Origin: UBA6019 sp036564345
GTDB taxonomy: Bacteria > Chloroflexota > Dormibacteria > Dormibacterales > Dormibacteraceae
Length of the DNA stretch: 46,908 nucleotides
Assembly (NCBI GenBank): GCA_036564345.1
Contig: DATCOZ010000240.1
Span: 1-46,908 of the forward strand
Direction: 5' to 3'
The notes beneath the pieces were generated by a model. The model had not been told where the DNA came from. It did not search any database and saw nothing but the letters and a program-made list of their open reading frames with translations. Each line of letters opens with the position of its first letter. Positions within the stretch are counted from its first letter, which is position 1. Positions 8,101 to 17,086 of the stretch are shown piece after piece. The position numbers and the translations under genes are program-made.

Positions 8101-9655
8101 AGCCCAACCGACCGAGCGGAAACGGGGCGCGCAGCGGCAGGATCACGTTCCGGTCCTCGACCCTCCCTGATCGGTCGCCAGTGAAAGCCGACCAGGCCAG
8201 GTTCCCGGCCAGCTCACGATGGAGGCCGGCCAGCTCGAGGCTGCTCTCGGCGCCGCCCGGCTCGAGCACCCCGTCGTGGTCGAGCATCGTGCAGGCGATG
8301 CCGAGCAGGCCGTCACCGCCGTCCACGAGCTCGACCAACCGGCCCTGGCAGGGCCAGTCGACGAGCGAAGAGGTGGTCACCTCCCAGAATCCCCCGCCGA
8401 CTCCCCGCGGGTCGGACCGCGCGGTCACCCGGTTCGCGTGGATGTGGCCGTTCAGCCAGAGGACCACATTCGGGTGGCCGATGAGCAGGTCCAGCAGGGC
8501 GGCCGGTTCGACGGCGGGCAGCCGGGTGTTGGTCAGCGAGTCCAGGCCGTGGTGGGAGAGGATCACGACGAGCCGATCGCGCACCTCTTCGAGGCGGCTC
8601 TCGAGCCAGCTGAACTGGGCGCGGTCGATCCGGCCGTCGGCGGCTCCCGCGGGACACGCGGTGGCGAGCACCAGGTAGCGCACCGCCGGCGTGTCGTGGA
8701 CGTAATAGGCGATCTCGTCGCGAGCGTACTGATCGGCGAACCCGTGCCCCTGGTTGGCCCGGACGAACTCGCCCAGGCCGAAGGGCCGGCGGTCCGGGTC
8801 CGGCGTTACCGGCAGGAGGGGACCCGCCATGAACGCCTCCGGCCGGCTGACGTAGGTTTCGTGGACCTGGTCGAGGTCGAACCCGTCCGGAAGCCGCACC
8901 GGCTTGCGGTCGCCGGTGAGGGCGGCGGTGAGGCCGTCGGTGACGAGGCCCACGCCCTGGGCGAGCATCTCATGGTTGCCCAGGCAGCCGAGCCACGGGA
9001 GGCGAAGTCCCGGCGCCGGAAACGGCCGGAGCGCGCGCTCCAGCAGTCCGGGCAGGTGCGGGAAGCCGAGCGCGGTCCTGAACTGGTCGGCGCCCTCCCC
9101 GTCGGGCTTCCAGTAGATGTCATCCGGCCAGCTCGGGGACTGGACGCCTTCGTAGGCGGGCCCGCCGGAATCGGGGTTGACGACACCGCCTTCGAAGAGC
9201 GACAGGAAGGTCCTCAGCTCGTTCCACTGCGCGTTGTCGATGGCATCACCCGTCATCGCGACGAGCTCCAGCCGGCCACCGGCTGGACCGGCTTCGATCC
9301 GGTTGAGCGTTCCGACGAGGGCGGCAATGGCGTGGGCGTTGAGCGCCTCCTGCGGCCGCTGCATGGGGACCAGGAGCCGGAACCGCGGGTCCCTGAACTC
9401 GCGGTTGAGAAACTCGAATCGCGCCGGGGACTGCACGTCGCATTGATGCAGGTCGGTGATGTGGCCGAGACCGGCAAGGTGGCGGCCGGGGATCCGAAAG
9501 CCGGCTGCCGCCGCCCCGCCGACGAGGTCGGGACGCACCGTGTGCAGCTCGCCCTCGAGAGCGGCAACGCCGCGGTAGGCGGCGCGCGCGGAGTCGCGCT
9601 TGACGTCGCCGGCGGCCAGCCGGCGGTAGACGGAAAGGGCCGGGTCGGCGCTCAC
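8099..9655 (-). CDS. Metallophosphoesterase (calcineurin-like, TIGR03767-type)
   Basis: A 518-aa two-metal phosphoesterase. Motifs in order are MTGDAIDN (about 134-141), GNHE (226-229), LSHHGLDS and NGHIHANR, the Asp/Asn/His ligands of the calcineurin-like fold. The length and the insert between the GD and GNHE motifs suit the TIGR03767 group. No signal peptide is evident, whereas relatives are often exported. GTG 9655 overlaps the TGA of the ABC ATPase gene (GTGA); this start is favoured because the homologous sequence begins just there, although the frame stays open upstream. As last gene of an ABC uptake operon it may hydrolyse an imported phosphoester. The substrate is inferred, not shown. 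Confidence 0.85.
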   Translation of the reverse strand: MSADPALSVYRRLAAGDVKRDSARAAYRGVAALEGELHTVRPDLVGGAAAAGFRIPGRHLAGLGHITDLHQCDVQSPARFEFLNREFRDPRFRLLVPMQRPQEALNAHAIAALVGTLNRIEAGPAGGRLELVAMTGDAIDNAQWNELRTFLSLFEGGVVNPDSGGPAYEGVQSPSWPDDIYWKPDGEGADQFRTALGFPHLPGLLERALRPFPAPGLRLPWLGCLGNHEMLAQGVGLVTDGLTAALTGDRKPVRLPDGFDLDQVHETYVSRPEAFMAGPLLPVTPDPDRRPFGLGEFVRANQGHGFADQYARDEIAYYVHDTPAVRYLVLATACPAGAADGRIDRAQFSWLESRLEEVRDRLVVILSHHGLDSLTNTRLPAVEPAALLDLLIGHPNVVLWLNGHIHANRVTARSDPRGVGGGFWEVTTSSLVDWPCQGRLVELVDGGDGLLGIACTMLDHDGVLEPGGAESSLELAGLHRELAGNLAWSAFTGDRSGRVEDRNVILPLRAPFPLGRLG

Positions 9656-10740
9656 GCGCTGGTCGCGGGCACCTCGTCGCGGGAGATCAGGACAGGGTCG
9701 CTCCGGAGCGCCAACTGAACCCTTGTTCCCGCCGGGTGAGCGGTCGCCTCCGAGGTCGCCAGCTGCGCGAGCACGGTCACGTCGCCGAGGTCGACGGTGA
9801 TCCGGCTGGTCGCGCCGAGGAAGGCGGTGGCGATCACGGTGCCGACCAGCGGTCCGGTCGTCGTCGCATGGTTGGAGGCCAGGGTGACCGCCTCGGGCCG
9901 CACGAGGGCGACCGCCGGACCGTCGGAGGCGCCGGCCTGGACCAGCGGCAGCTTCACTCCCCGAACCTCGACCGATCCGTCGCGGACCACGCCCGGGATG
10001 CGGTTGGTGAGGCCGACGAACTCCGCGACGAAGGGGGTCGCCGGGCGGGAGTACACCTCCATCGGGGGACCGAGCTGATCGAGCCGGCCGGCGTTCATGA
10101 CGCCCACCCGATCGGCGATGGCGAGCGCCTCCTCCTGGTCGTGGGTGACGAAGAGGGTTGTCGTCCCGACCTCGAGCTGGACGCGCCGGATCTCGTCCCG
10201 CAGCCGCGCCCGCACCCGGGCGTCGAGCGCGGAGAGAGGTTCGTCGAGCAGCAGCACCTTGGGCTGAATCGCGAGCGCGCGCGCGAGCGCGACCCGCTGC
10301 TGCTGCCCACCCGAGAGTTGATGGGCATACCGGTCGGCGTGCGGAGAGAGACCGACCAGCTCGAGCATCTCGCCCGCGCGGCGGCGGCGCTCGCTCTCTC
10401 CCACCTTGCGCAGGAAGAGGCCGAAGGCCACGTTCTGGCGCGCCGTCATGTGGGGGAAGAGCGAATAGGCCTGGAAGACCATGCCGACGTTCCGCTTGTT
10501 CGCGCTCAGCCCGGTGACGTCCTTCCCGTCGATGACGACCCGGCCGCCGTCGGCCTCTTCGAGACCCGCCAGCAGGCGCAGCGCCGTCGTCTTGCCGCAG
10601 CCCGACGGACCGAGCAGGGCGACCATCTCGCCCGGCGCGATGGTCAGGTCGAGACCGTCGAGGGCGGTCACCGGCCCGTAGCGCCGCTGGAGGTTCTCGA
10701 GCCTGACCTCGACCGCGCCCGCCGCCTTTGTGACCGCCAC
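9652..10740 (-). CDS. ABC transporter ATP-binding protein (PotA/FbpC-like)
   Basis: The 362-aa ATPase of an import complex. It has Walker A GPSGCGKTT (44-52), the Q loop in VFQAYSLFPH, signature LSGGQQQR (142-149), Walker B VLLLDEP (162-168) and switch His 200. A C-terminal TOBE-like region carries the usual NRIPGVV-type strand. The architecture fits importers of polyamines, iron, sulfate or phosphonates. It starts two bases after the permease stop and overlaps the phosphoesterase gene by 4 bp, so it sits in one operon. Confidence 0.93.
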   Translation of the reverse strand: MAVTKAAGAVEVRLENLQRRYGPVTALDGLDLTIAPGEMVALLGPSGCGKTTALRLLAGLEEADGGRVVIDGKDVTGLSANKRNVGMVFQAYSLFPHMTARQNVAFGLFLRKVGESERRRRAGEMLELVGLSPHADRYAHQLSGGQQQRVALARALAIQPKVLLLDEPLSALDARVRARLRDEIRRVQLEVGTTTLFVTHDQEEALAIADRVGVMNAGRLDQLGPPMEVYSRPATPFVAEFVGLTNRIPGVVRDGSVEVRGVKLPLVQAGASDGPAVALVRPEAVTLASNHATTTGPLVGTVIATAFLGATSRITVDLGDVTVLAQLATSEATAHPAGTRVQLALRSDPVLISRDEVPATSA

Positions 10741-10742
10741 CG

Positions 10743-11540
10743 TCAGGCGTCCTCGCTGAATGCAACGAGCGACGGCGGCCTGCCGACGAAGGCGAGGATG
10801 GTGAGGATCAGGAAGGCGAAAAGGAGCGACGCCACGGCGACCGCGATCGAGACCCCGGCGTCGGCCCGGCCGAGGTGGTAGATGGCCACCTGCAGGTTGT
10901 GGAAGTTGAGCAGGTTGGCGATCGTGTATTCGCCGAGGACCAGCGCCACGGAGAGGAGTCCCGCGTTGAGCAGGGCGCTCCGCATGTTCGGAACGATGAT
11001 CCGCAGCATCACCGTGGCCCAGCCCGCGCCCAGGCTGCGAGCCGCCTCGGAAAGCGTCTTGATGTCGATCGCCGAGAGCCCGGCGTCAAGCGCCCGGTAT
11101 GTGAAAGGCAGTACCAGGATCAGGTAGGCGAAGGCCAGCGTCAGCACGGAGTCGCTCAGGTAGTAGGAAACCCACCGGTAGGTTGGCGCCAGGCCGACGA
11201 CCAGCACGATGGCGGGGATGGTGAGCGGGAGCAGGCAGATGAACTCCAGCACGGGACGAAGCCAGGGAAGGCGGAGGCGGGTCCAGATCATGGTCGGAAC
11301 GAGCAGGAAGAGGACCCCGAGCGAGGTGATCACCGCCAGCTGGAGGGAGGCGACGATCGAGGCGACCAGATCCGGGTAGGTCGGGATGGCTGTCCACGAC
11401 GTCAGGGTCCGCGACCCAGGGGTGATGCCCCGCGTGGAGAACTCGAACATCGCCCCGATCGGCACCAGCAGAAAGGCGCCGAGCAGGACGAGCACGATCC
11501 AGCGGAAGAGGCGCTGCCGCGCCCTGCGAGAGCGGCTCAC
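10743..11540 (-). CDS. ABC transporter permease (second subunit)
   Basis: A 265-aa inner-membrane permease with about six hydrophobic helices. A cytoplasmic EAA loop, EAARSLGAGWATVMLRIIVP (165-184), docks on the ATPase. Its length and profile resemble PotC/FbpB-half permeases. It overlaps the upstream permease gene by 4 bp and ends two bases before the ATPase gene, so stoichiometric co-translation is likely. It should pair with the permease just upstream to form the channel. Confidence 0.92.
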   Translation of the reverse strand: MSRSRRARQRLFRWIVLVLLGAFLLVPIGAMFEFSTRGITPGSRTLTSWTAIPTYPDLVASIVASLQLAVITSLGVLFLLVPTMIWTRLRLPWLRPVLEFICLLPLTIPAIVLVVGLAPTYRWVSYYLSDSVLTLAFAYLILVLPFTYRALDAGLSAIDIKTLSEAARSLGAGWATVMLRIIVPNMRSALLNAGLLSVALVLGEYTIANLLNFHNLQVAIYHLGRADAGVSIAVAVASLLFAFLILTILAFVGRPPSLVAFSEDA

Positions 11541-12457
11541 CGGAGCCAGCGTGCGGTTCGCCGCTGGAGCAGCGAGTAGAGCACCATCACGGTCGCGACG
11601 ATCACGACCATCGCCAGAGCCAGCGCACTCGCGAAGCTCGCCGAATGGAGGCCTACCTCACTCGTCATCGCGTTCGCGATCTGGAGCGGTACGACGATGC
11701 CGCCCTGGTTGATCAGGGCCGCCGCGGTGGCGTAGGCGGAGAACGCGTTCGCGAAAAGGAGGAGGCTGGCGCCCAGGAAGGCGGGCAGGAGAAGCGGGCC
11801 GGCAACGTAGCGCCAGTAATGCCAGGTTCCTCCACCGAGGCTCTCGGTGGCCTCCCGCCACTGTGGTCGGATACCGTCCAGGGCGGGCAGGAAGACGAGC
11901 ACCATAAGCGGGATCTGGAAGTAGCTGTAGACGAGCACCAGGCCCGGGAGCTTGAAAAGCCAGATCCCGTTCGCGTAGATGTCGACGCCGTGCTGGAGCA
12001 GGAAGAGAGTGACGAAGCCCTGCTGGGCGATGGTCGCTATGAAGGCGAAGGCGAGCGTGACGCCGCCGAACTGTGCGAGCACGCCGCAGGCGGAGGTGAC
12101 GAGCCGGCGAAGGATCCCGTCGGGGTTGCCGATCGCAACCGCGTAGGCCATCAGGGCGCCGAAGACGGCGCCGATCAGCGCCGTGCTGGCGGAGAGGATG
12201 ACGCTGTTCAGGAAAGCCCGGACCAGGAAGGGCTGGGTCAGCTCGTTGAAGTTGGAGATGCCGTAGCCGTTGCCGACAGTGAAGGCTCCGACCGCGACGA
12301 TCACGGTCGGCAAGATCAGGAACACGCCCACGTAGACCAGGAAGGGAACGACCCCGACCCAGGAGAGCGGGAGCCGCCGGCGGCCCGACGAAGGGCGGCC
12401 GGCGGCGGACTTTACGGACGCGGTCTCAGCCGAGATCAACCGATGGCCTGGGCCCAA
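11537..12457 (-). CDS. ABC transporter permease (first subunit)
   Basis: A 306-aa permease with about six transmembrane helices and an EAA-type loop starting EATESLGGGTWHYWRYV. The first helix is WVGVVPFLVYVGVFLILP. The start is uncertain: TTG 12457 lies inside the end of the binding-protein gene, while TTG 12439 overlaps that gene's TGA (TTGA) and fits the 4-bp overlap style of this operon. I extend to 12457 only as the outer limit. It is the partner of the following permease. Confidence 0.9.
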   Translation of the reverse strand: MGPGHRLISAETASVKSAAGRPSSGRRRLPLSWVGVVPFLVYVGVFLILPTVIVAVGAFTVGNGYGISNFNELTQPFLVRAFLNSVILSASTALIGAVFGALMAYAVAIGNPDGILRRLVTSACGVLAQFGGVTLAFAFIATIAQQGFVTLFLLQHGVDIYANGIWLFKLPGLVLVYSYFQIPLMVLVFLPALDGIRPQWREATESLGGGTWHYWRYVAGPLLLPAFLGASLLLFANAFSAYATAAALINQGGIVVPLQIANAMTSEVGLHSASFASALALAMVVIVATVMVLYSLLQRRTARWLR

Positions 12458-13548
12458 TGGCTTGCGAGGTAGGTCTTCGCGGCGGTCGCCTGGTCGGGGC
12501 TCAGGAACACGGGCTTGCCACCGACCGGCGGCAGAGCCGATGCCGCGGTCTTGTCGATCGTGCCGGCCTTGGTCATCGCGTCCATCCGGACCGGCCGGGC
12601 GTGACCCTTGAGAAAGATGTTCTGGCCCGTGTTGGAGTAGAGGAACTCCTCCCAGAGCCGGGCCGCTGCGGGGTGCGGGGCGTTCTTGTTGATCGCCTGC
12701 GCGTAGTAGCCGCCGAGGATGGCGTTGGCGGGCACGAAGATCTTCCAGGTCGGGACGTCGGTGCCATGCGCTGCCGACAGGTAGTCCCAGTCGAACACGA
12801 CAGGCGTGGTGCCGTTCTTCACCGTAGCGGTAGTCGCCTTTACGGGGACGAAGTTGCCGGACTTGTTGAGGCCGGCGAAGAAGTCGACGCCGGGGCCGAT
12901 GTTGTCGGCGCTTCCGCCGTTGCCGAGCGAGGCCATCATGACGCCGTTGAGGGCGGCGTTGGCCGTGGTCGGGTCACCGTTGAGAGCGACCTTTCCCTTG
13001 AAGGCGGAACCCTTGAGATCGTTCAGCGAGGTGATCGCGGGCACCTTCGCGGAGTCGTAGCCGATCGACATGAAGCCGCCGTAGTCCTGGACCCAGAGGC
13101 CGTTCGTCTCCTTCTGGGTGGTCGGGATGTCACTCCAGGTCGACACCTGGTAGGGGGCGAAGAGGGTCGTGTTGGCGAGCGCCACGGCCATGCCGACATC
13201 GAGCACGTCGGGGGCTCGGGAGGTCCCGCTCAGCTGGGTGACGGCGTTGACCTCGTCCTGGCTGCTGCCGTCGGGGTTGTCGGACGTGATGGAGATCCCG
13301 TACTTGGCGTTGAAAGCATCGAGGACGGCGCCGTAATTCGCCCAGTCGCGAGGGAGGGCGATCACGTTGAGCTGGCCTTCCTTCTTGGCCAGCGTCTCGA
13401 GGGCCGAGAGCCCGCCGACGTCGGCTGCTGACTTGGACTGGCCGGCCGCGGTGGTGCTGCCACCGCTGGTCGGCGGCCCGCAGGCAACGACCAGGGCCAC
13501 CGCTCCCAAAAGCAGGCCGACGTGCCGGATCCGATATGGCAGATTCAT
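12436..13548 (-). CDS. ABC transporter substrate-binding lipoprotein
   Basis: A 370-aa family-1 type extracellular binding protein. It has an N-terminal signal with lipobox LVVAC, so C23 would be lipidated and tether it outside the membrane. The mature part begins with a Ser/Gly/Ala-rich linker, then LSALETLAKKEGQLNV, as in iron/polyamine/phosphonate-type binders. ATG 13548 has GGGGGA six bases upstream, and the residues just after it form a good signal peptide; the frame stays open upstream but is not protein-like. It is first in a five-gene operon, so this gene probably sets the transported substrate. The ligand is not identifiable by eye. Confidence 0.92.
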   Translation of the reverse strand: MNLPYRIRHVGLLLGAVALVVACGPPTSGGSTTAAGQSKSAADVGGLSALETLAKKEGQLNVIALPRDWANYGAVLDAFNAKYGISITSDNPDGSSQDEVNAVTQLSGTSRAPDVLDVGMAVALANTTLFAPYQVSTWSDIPTTQKETNGLWVQDYGGFMSIGYDSAKVPAITSLNDLKGSAFKGKVALNGDPTTANAALNGVMMASLGNGGSADNIGPGVDFFAGLNKSGNFVPVKATTATVKNGTTPVVFDWDYLSAAHGTDVPTWKIFVPANAILGGYYAQAINKNAPHPAAARLWEEFLYSNTGQNIFLKGHARPVRMDAMTKAGTIDKTAASALPPVGGKPVFLSPDQATAAKTYLASHWAQAIG

Positions 13549-13704
13549 TTGTGTCCCCCGTGATGGATGGCGGCGCCTGAGGCCCGCTTGCCTCCTTGGC
13601 GGCCGTGTTCGCAGCGATATGATGCGCCCGGCCACCATTAATTGCGGGGGGCGAAATTGATTAACGCTTTCGGCGAAGAACCGGGCCGGCCCGATTCGGA
13701 TCGC

Positions 13705-13790
13705 TGGTGCGGCGAAGAGGATTTGAACCTCCACGGGGTTGCCCCCACTAGGTCCTGAACCTAGCGCGTCTGCCGTTCCGCCACCGCCGC
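13705..13790 (-). tRNA. tRNA-Leu (CAG)
   Basis: Read on the minus strand, the 5' arm GCGGCGG pairs with TCGCCGC at the 3' end (one G-T pair). The anticodon stem CTAGG/CCTAG encloses TTCAGGA, giving anticodon CAG for CUG leucine codons. A long variable arm (about GTGGGGGCAACCCCGT), a T arm GGAGGTTCAAATCCTC and an encoded CCA (13705-13707) complete a class II tRNA of 86 nt. Confidence 0.97.
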
Positions 13791-13837
13791 TCAGCGAGTT
13801 GAAAAGTATACCCACGCCCGTACACTCACTCCCCGCA

Positions 13838-14320
13838 GTGACCGCCCCGCCCGACGAGATCCTTCCTCTCTACCGGGCGATCAAGCTCGTCGGGGTGCTG
13901 GCGATCGTCATCTTCGCCGCCGGCATCGTCGAGTTCATCAGTTTCGAGCCCCCCGGCGAAAGCACCGGCGCGGTCGCCCGGATCAGCGGCATCTACGCCT
14001 ACGACGCGGTGACCAGGACCGTCAGCGGGCCGGCGGCGGAACGCTTCCCCCGCTCTCAGCCGTTCGCCGCCGTCGTCGACTGGTCGTCCATCGCCACCGG
14101 GACGCAGGTGGCCGCGCGCTGGTTCAACAGCTTCGGCGAGGTGGTCGGCCAGGTGGGCCCGGATCGAGCCGAGGCGATCGGGCAGGCGACGGTTCCGGTC
14201 GCCCTGCCTCCCGGCCTGCGCCAGAACATCCCGGGAACCTACCTCTTCGTCGTCGAGCGGATCTCCCGTGGGCAGCCGGTCGAGGTGCTCGCCCGGCGCC
14301 TGATCGTGGTCGAGCGATGA
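13838..14320 (+). CDS. Small single-pass membrane protein of unknown function
   Basis: A 160-aa protein I do not recognise. A membrane segment, IKLVGVLAIVIFAAGIVEFI, lies at about residues 15-34. A soluble domain of about 120 residues rich in beta-type sequence follows, probably extracytoplasmic. GTG 13838 is preferred: it follows the tRNA, and a TACACT hexamer at 13821-13826 could be a -10 for a nearly leaderless message. Upstream in-frame codons would run into the tRNA gene. Its TGA overlaps the ATG of the PrsW-type gene (ATGA), so the two are probably made together. It could be an accessory or substrate of that protease, which is inference. Confidence 0.7.
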   Translation: MTAPPDEILPLYRAIKLVGVLAIVIFAAGIVEFISFEPPGESTGAVARISGIYAYDAVTRTVSGPAAERFPRSQPFAAVVDWSSIATGTQVAARWFNSFGEVVGQVGPDRAEAIGQATVPVALPPGLRQNIPGTYLFVVERISRGQPVEVLARRLIVVER

Positions 14321-15648
14321 GCGTCGCCCGCGCCGCCAACCCCCGTCACCAGCGGCCTGCCCGCTATTGGGTCGCGGCGGTGCTGGCGGCCGTCCTCTTC
14401 CTGGTCCTGGTCGGCAGCTCAGCGCTCAACTACCTGGCGCTCGACCGCATCCCGAGCCGCGGCGCCCTCCTCGGGCTTCCCGCCGTCGCACTTGTCGCGG
14501 GCGCGACCTGGGTCGGCATCCGGGCGTTCCAGCGCGACCCCGCGCTGCGCCGGCGCCACCAGCTCTGGGCCGTGACGCTGCTCGCCCTGGCCCTGCTGCT
14601 CTGGCTCCTCGGGCTCGACGTGTTCCTCTTCACCCAGGAGGCAGGGCCGCTGGTGGCAGCCCTTTCGGCGCTCGCCTGCCTGCCGACCACCGGCTTTGGG
14701 CTGTGGGTGGTGCACCGTCTCGACCGGGACGAGAAGGAACCCTGGCGGCTGGTCCTGGTCGCCACCGCCTGGGGCGCGATCGTGGCGACCTCGCTGGTCA
14801 TCTGGGCCGAGGGCCTGTTCCAGCTCTGGTCCGTCAACGCACTCGTGCCAGGGCCGGGCCTGGACGCCTCCAACGCGTTCTCGGCCGGCGTCCTCGAGGA
14901 GCTGGCCAAAGGCGTTGCCGTCCTGCTCCTTTACCTGGTGATGCGGGACGAGTTCCACGACGTCGTCGACGGGATCGTCTACGGCGCTGCGGTGGGGCTC
15001 GGCTTCAACTTCATGGAGTCGGTCGGCTACATGACCTACCTGGACTCGCTCTTCGGGCCCTATGCGGCCGGCTTCCAGTGGTACCACCGGCAGGTCCTCG
15101 ACCTCTTCTTCGGCCATGCCACCTTCACCGCCCTTCTCGGCGCGGGGATCGGGATCGCCCGCCAGCTGCCGCGCCGCCGGCAGCGGGTGCTGGCGATCGC
15201 CTGCGGGTGGCTGGCCGCGATCGCCGCCCATTTCGCTTGGGACGCCTGGCTGACCTTCTTCCCGCTCGGCACGGGCGCCTTCACGCTGCTCCAGATCCAT
15301 CTCCGGGTGCTGGCCATGAGCGGCCCCTTCACGGCGGTCGTGATCGTGCTGCTGGTGATGGGAGGCCGGATCGAGGGCCGCAACATCGCCCGGCAGCTGG
15401 CCTTAGAGGCGGCCAATGGCAGCGGGGCCATCGAGCCGGCCGAGGCACCCATCCTGGCCAGCCCGGGCAAGCGGCTGCGCGCCAGGCTGGCCGCCGGTCC
15501 CAGCGGCTACTTCCAGGTCGGGCGGCTGCAGCGAGCGCAGATCGCCCTGGCGCTAGAGCGCTGGCACCGCGAGCGGCAGGAGCTGGACCGGCCGCTGGCC
15601 GCCGAGCAGGAGCTGCGCGACCACGTCCTCGCCCTCAGAGGTCAATGA
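14317..15648 (+). CDS. PrsW-family intramembrane metalloprotease
   Basis: A 443-aa polytopic membrane protein with about eight or nine hydrophobic helices. The family active-site motifs are present in order: EE at 194-195 in VLEELAKG, GFNFMES at 229-235, FFGHAT with H267, and AAHFAWD with H305 and D309. In Bacillus, PrsW performs site-1 cleavage of an anti-sigma factor; here the target is unknown. The C-terminal 90 residues are a charged, Arg-rich cytosolic tail with FQVGRLQRAQIALALERW. It is coupled to the preceding small membrane protein by a 4-bp overlap. An anti-sigma gene lies about 5 kb away (20863), but no link is shown. Confidence 0.9.
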   Translation: MSVARAANPRHQRPARYWVAAVLAAVLFLVLVGSSALNYLALDRIPSRGALLGLPAVALVAGATWVGIRAFQRDPALRRRHQLWAVTLLALALLLWLLGLDVFLFTQEAGPLVAALSALACLPTTGFGLWVVHRLDRDEKEPWRLVLVATAWGAIVATSLVIWAEGLFQLWSVNALVPGPGLDASNAFSAGVLEELAKGVAVLLLYLVMRDEFHDVVDGIVYGAAVGLGFNFMESVGYMTYLDSLFGPYAAGFQWYHRQVLDLFFGHATFTALLGAGIGIARQLPRRRQRVLAIACGWLAAIAAHFAWDAWLTFFPLGTGAFTLLQIHLRVLAMSGPFTAVVIVLLVMGGRIEGRNIARQLALEAANGSGAIEPAEAPILASPGKRLRARLAAGPSGYFQVGRLQRAQIALALERWHRERQELDRPLAAEQELRDHVLALRGQ

Positions 15649-15665
15649 GCGAGTTCCAGCGAACA

Positions 15666-15688
15666 CCCTCCCCGCAGAGCGGGGAGGG
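15666..15688. repeat. Palindromic element 1: 10-bp stem with 3-nt loop
   Basis: CCCTCCCCGC (15666-15675) and GCGGGGAGGG (15679-15688) are perfectly complementary around AGA. It lies between convergent genes (PrsW and the ferric-reductase-like gene) and closely resembles the palindrome at 30046-30068. It may act as a bidirectional terminator or a REP-like repeat. Confidence 0.7.
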
Positions 15689-15714
15689 ATGGTCCGCGTG
15701 GGGAGGGTGGGGAT

Positions 15715-16263
15715 TCAGTGCGCGGGTAGGCGGCCCCTGAGGATGCGGCTGAGCGTCAATACGGCGAGGGCGAAGGCGGTCGACCAGGTCAGGGCGCTGA
15801 CCGCGGGCGAGCTGAAGTCGGTGCCGCCGAGCACCGCGTGGAGGAACATCGCCGCGAAGGCCAGGTAGGCAAGCCGGTGGAGCCAGATCCAGGTCCGCGG
15901 CGCCATCCGGCTTCGAAGCCAGCCGGTGACCGCGACCACCGCGAACAGGTCGAGGCCGATCGTGCCGAACCCCAGCGCCAGCCGGCCGCCCGCGTCGTAG
16001 TTGGCCAGGAAGGGAACCACCAGGTCGAGGAGGGCGACACGAGCGGTCTGGTCGAGGACGAGGCTCCCCACGTGGACCAGGCCGAGGGGTATCCAGAGGA
16101 TGGCCGTGAACTCATGGGTCGACTTGATCGATCGGTTGTTGGCGAGTTCGCCGAAGAGGCCGGAGCGGAGAGCGACGCCGGTCACCAGCGATATCGAGAG
16201 GGCGGCGAAGCAGCTCAGCCCGGCGACGCGGCCGAGGACCCAGAAGAGCTGGTCGACGGTCAA
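15715..16263 (-). CDS. Ferric-reductase-like transmembrane haem protein
   Basis: A 182-aa membrane protein with about five or six helices and His residues placed in helices as in the ferric reductase-like domain (STHEFTAILWIPLGLVHVGSL, WIWLHRLAYLAF, MFLHAVLGG). It lacks a flavin/NAD module, so it resembles the MsrQ/YedZ-type haem electron carriers. Its start lies about 5 bp after the ApbE stop in the same operon. Together they suggest a flavin-haem electron path across the membrane. No MsrP partner is seen. Confidence 0.8.
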   Translation of the reverse strand: MTVDQLFWVLGRVAGLSCFAALSISLVTGVALRSGLFGELANNRSIKSTHEFTAILWIPLGLVHVGSLVLDQTARVALLDLVVPFLANYDAGGRLALGFGTIGLDLFAVVAVTGWLRSRMAPRTWIWLHRLAYLAFAAMFLHAVLGGTDFSSPAVSALTWSTAFALAVLTLSRILRGRLPAH

Positions 16264-16267
16264 GAGG

Positions 16268-17086
16268 TCAAGACGAGAGCCACCAGCCGGGGCTGTGCTG
16301 CTCGAGGTAGAACTCCGCCGACTGACGGCCGAGAAGGAGGGCTGTCTTGGCGTAGATCTCGGCGTCGGTCCCGCTCGCAGCGATTACCGAGACCTCCTTC
16401 AGGTTGGACTTGGCCGGGCGGCCGGTGCGGGGGTCGACCAGGTGATGAAGGTCGGGGCCCCAGCGTCGCTTGAGGGTGCCGCTGGTCGCGGCGCCCTGGT
16501 CGCGGAGGTAGATGGTGGTGCCGCCGAAGCCGATCGGCCACCCCTCGCCATCCGGCCCGATGCCGCGCGCGAAGAGGTCGCCGCCCAGGTTCACGACGCA
16601 GTTCTCGCCCAGGCGCTCGGCGAGGCGATCCGCCAGCCAGCCCTTGGCGATCCCGCCGAGGTCGATGCCGTAGCCGGGCCGCAGCTTCGCCGCGCCCGGG
16701 GCGACGGCCAATACGTCGGGCAGCGCTGGCAGCGGATCGAGGACGATGGTCGAGCGGGCGGAGGGCCTGTCGCCCTCGCTGAAGCTGTGCGTGTAGCCCG
16801 CCGCAAGAAGCGCATGGAGCACGCCCGCGTGGACCAGTCCGCCGGAGATCTCATAGGCGTAGAGCGCCTCGCGAAGCAGGTCCTCGAGCGTCGCGCTGAC
16901 CCGCACCCAGCCGCCGTTCGAGGCATTGAAGGCGGAGAGCTCGCTGGTTGGGTCGAACCGGGTCAGCCGGCGGTGCAGCTCGAGGACCCAGGTCGCTCCC
17001 AGCGCAAGGGAGCGCGCGTCGCGGTCGACGGCGTAGAGCTGGCAGACCGTCCCGAGTGCCTGGAACTCGAGGTGCTCAGGAGACAC
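16268..17086 (-). CDS. ApbE-type FAD:protein FMN transferase
   Basis: A 272-aa enzyme of the ApbE fold, which transfers FMN from FAD to a Thr/Ser on an extracytoplasmic target or acts on flavin. Diagnostic motifs are FDPTSELSAFN, GYGIDLGGIAKGWLAD, NLGGDLFARG, SGTLKRRW, HHLVDPRTGRPA and the metal-site AEIYAKTALLLG. GTG 17086 overlaps the end of the 69-aa gene by 11 bp. There is no lipobox or signal peptide, so it is probably cytosolic. No FMN-binding-domain substrate is present in the operon. Confidence 0.93.
   Translation of the reverse strand: MSPEHLEFQALGTVCQLYAVDRDARSLALGATWVLELHRRLTRFDPTSELSAFNASNGGWVRVSATLEDLLREALYAYEISGGLVHAGVLHALLAAGYTHSFSEGDRPSARSTIVLDPLPALPDVLAVAPGAAKLRPGYGIDLGGIAKGWLADRLAERLGENCVVNLGGDLFARGIGPDGEGWPIGFGGTTIYLRDQGAATSGTLKRRWGPDLHHLVDPRTGRPAKSNLKEVSVIAASGTDAEIYAKTALLLGRQSAEFYLEQHSPGWWLSS

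Noticed and set aside
8099..10765. An 888-codon open frame covering the phosphoesterase and the ABC ATPase gene
   Set aside because: The first 370 codons are Arg/Gly-rich shadow of the ATPase; the phosphoesterase begins at GTG 9655 with a 4-bp overlap.
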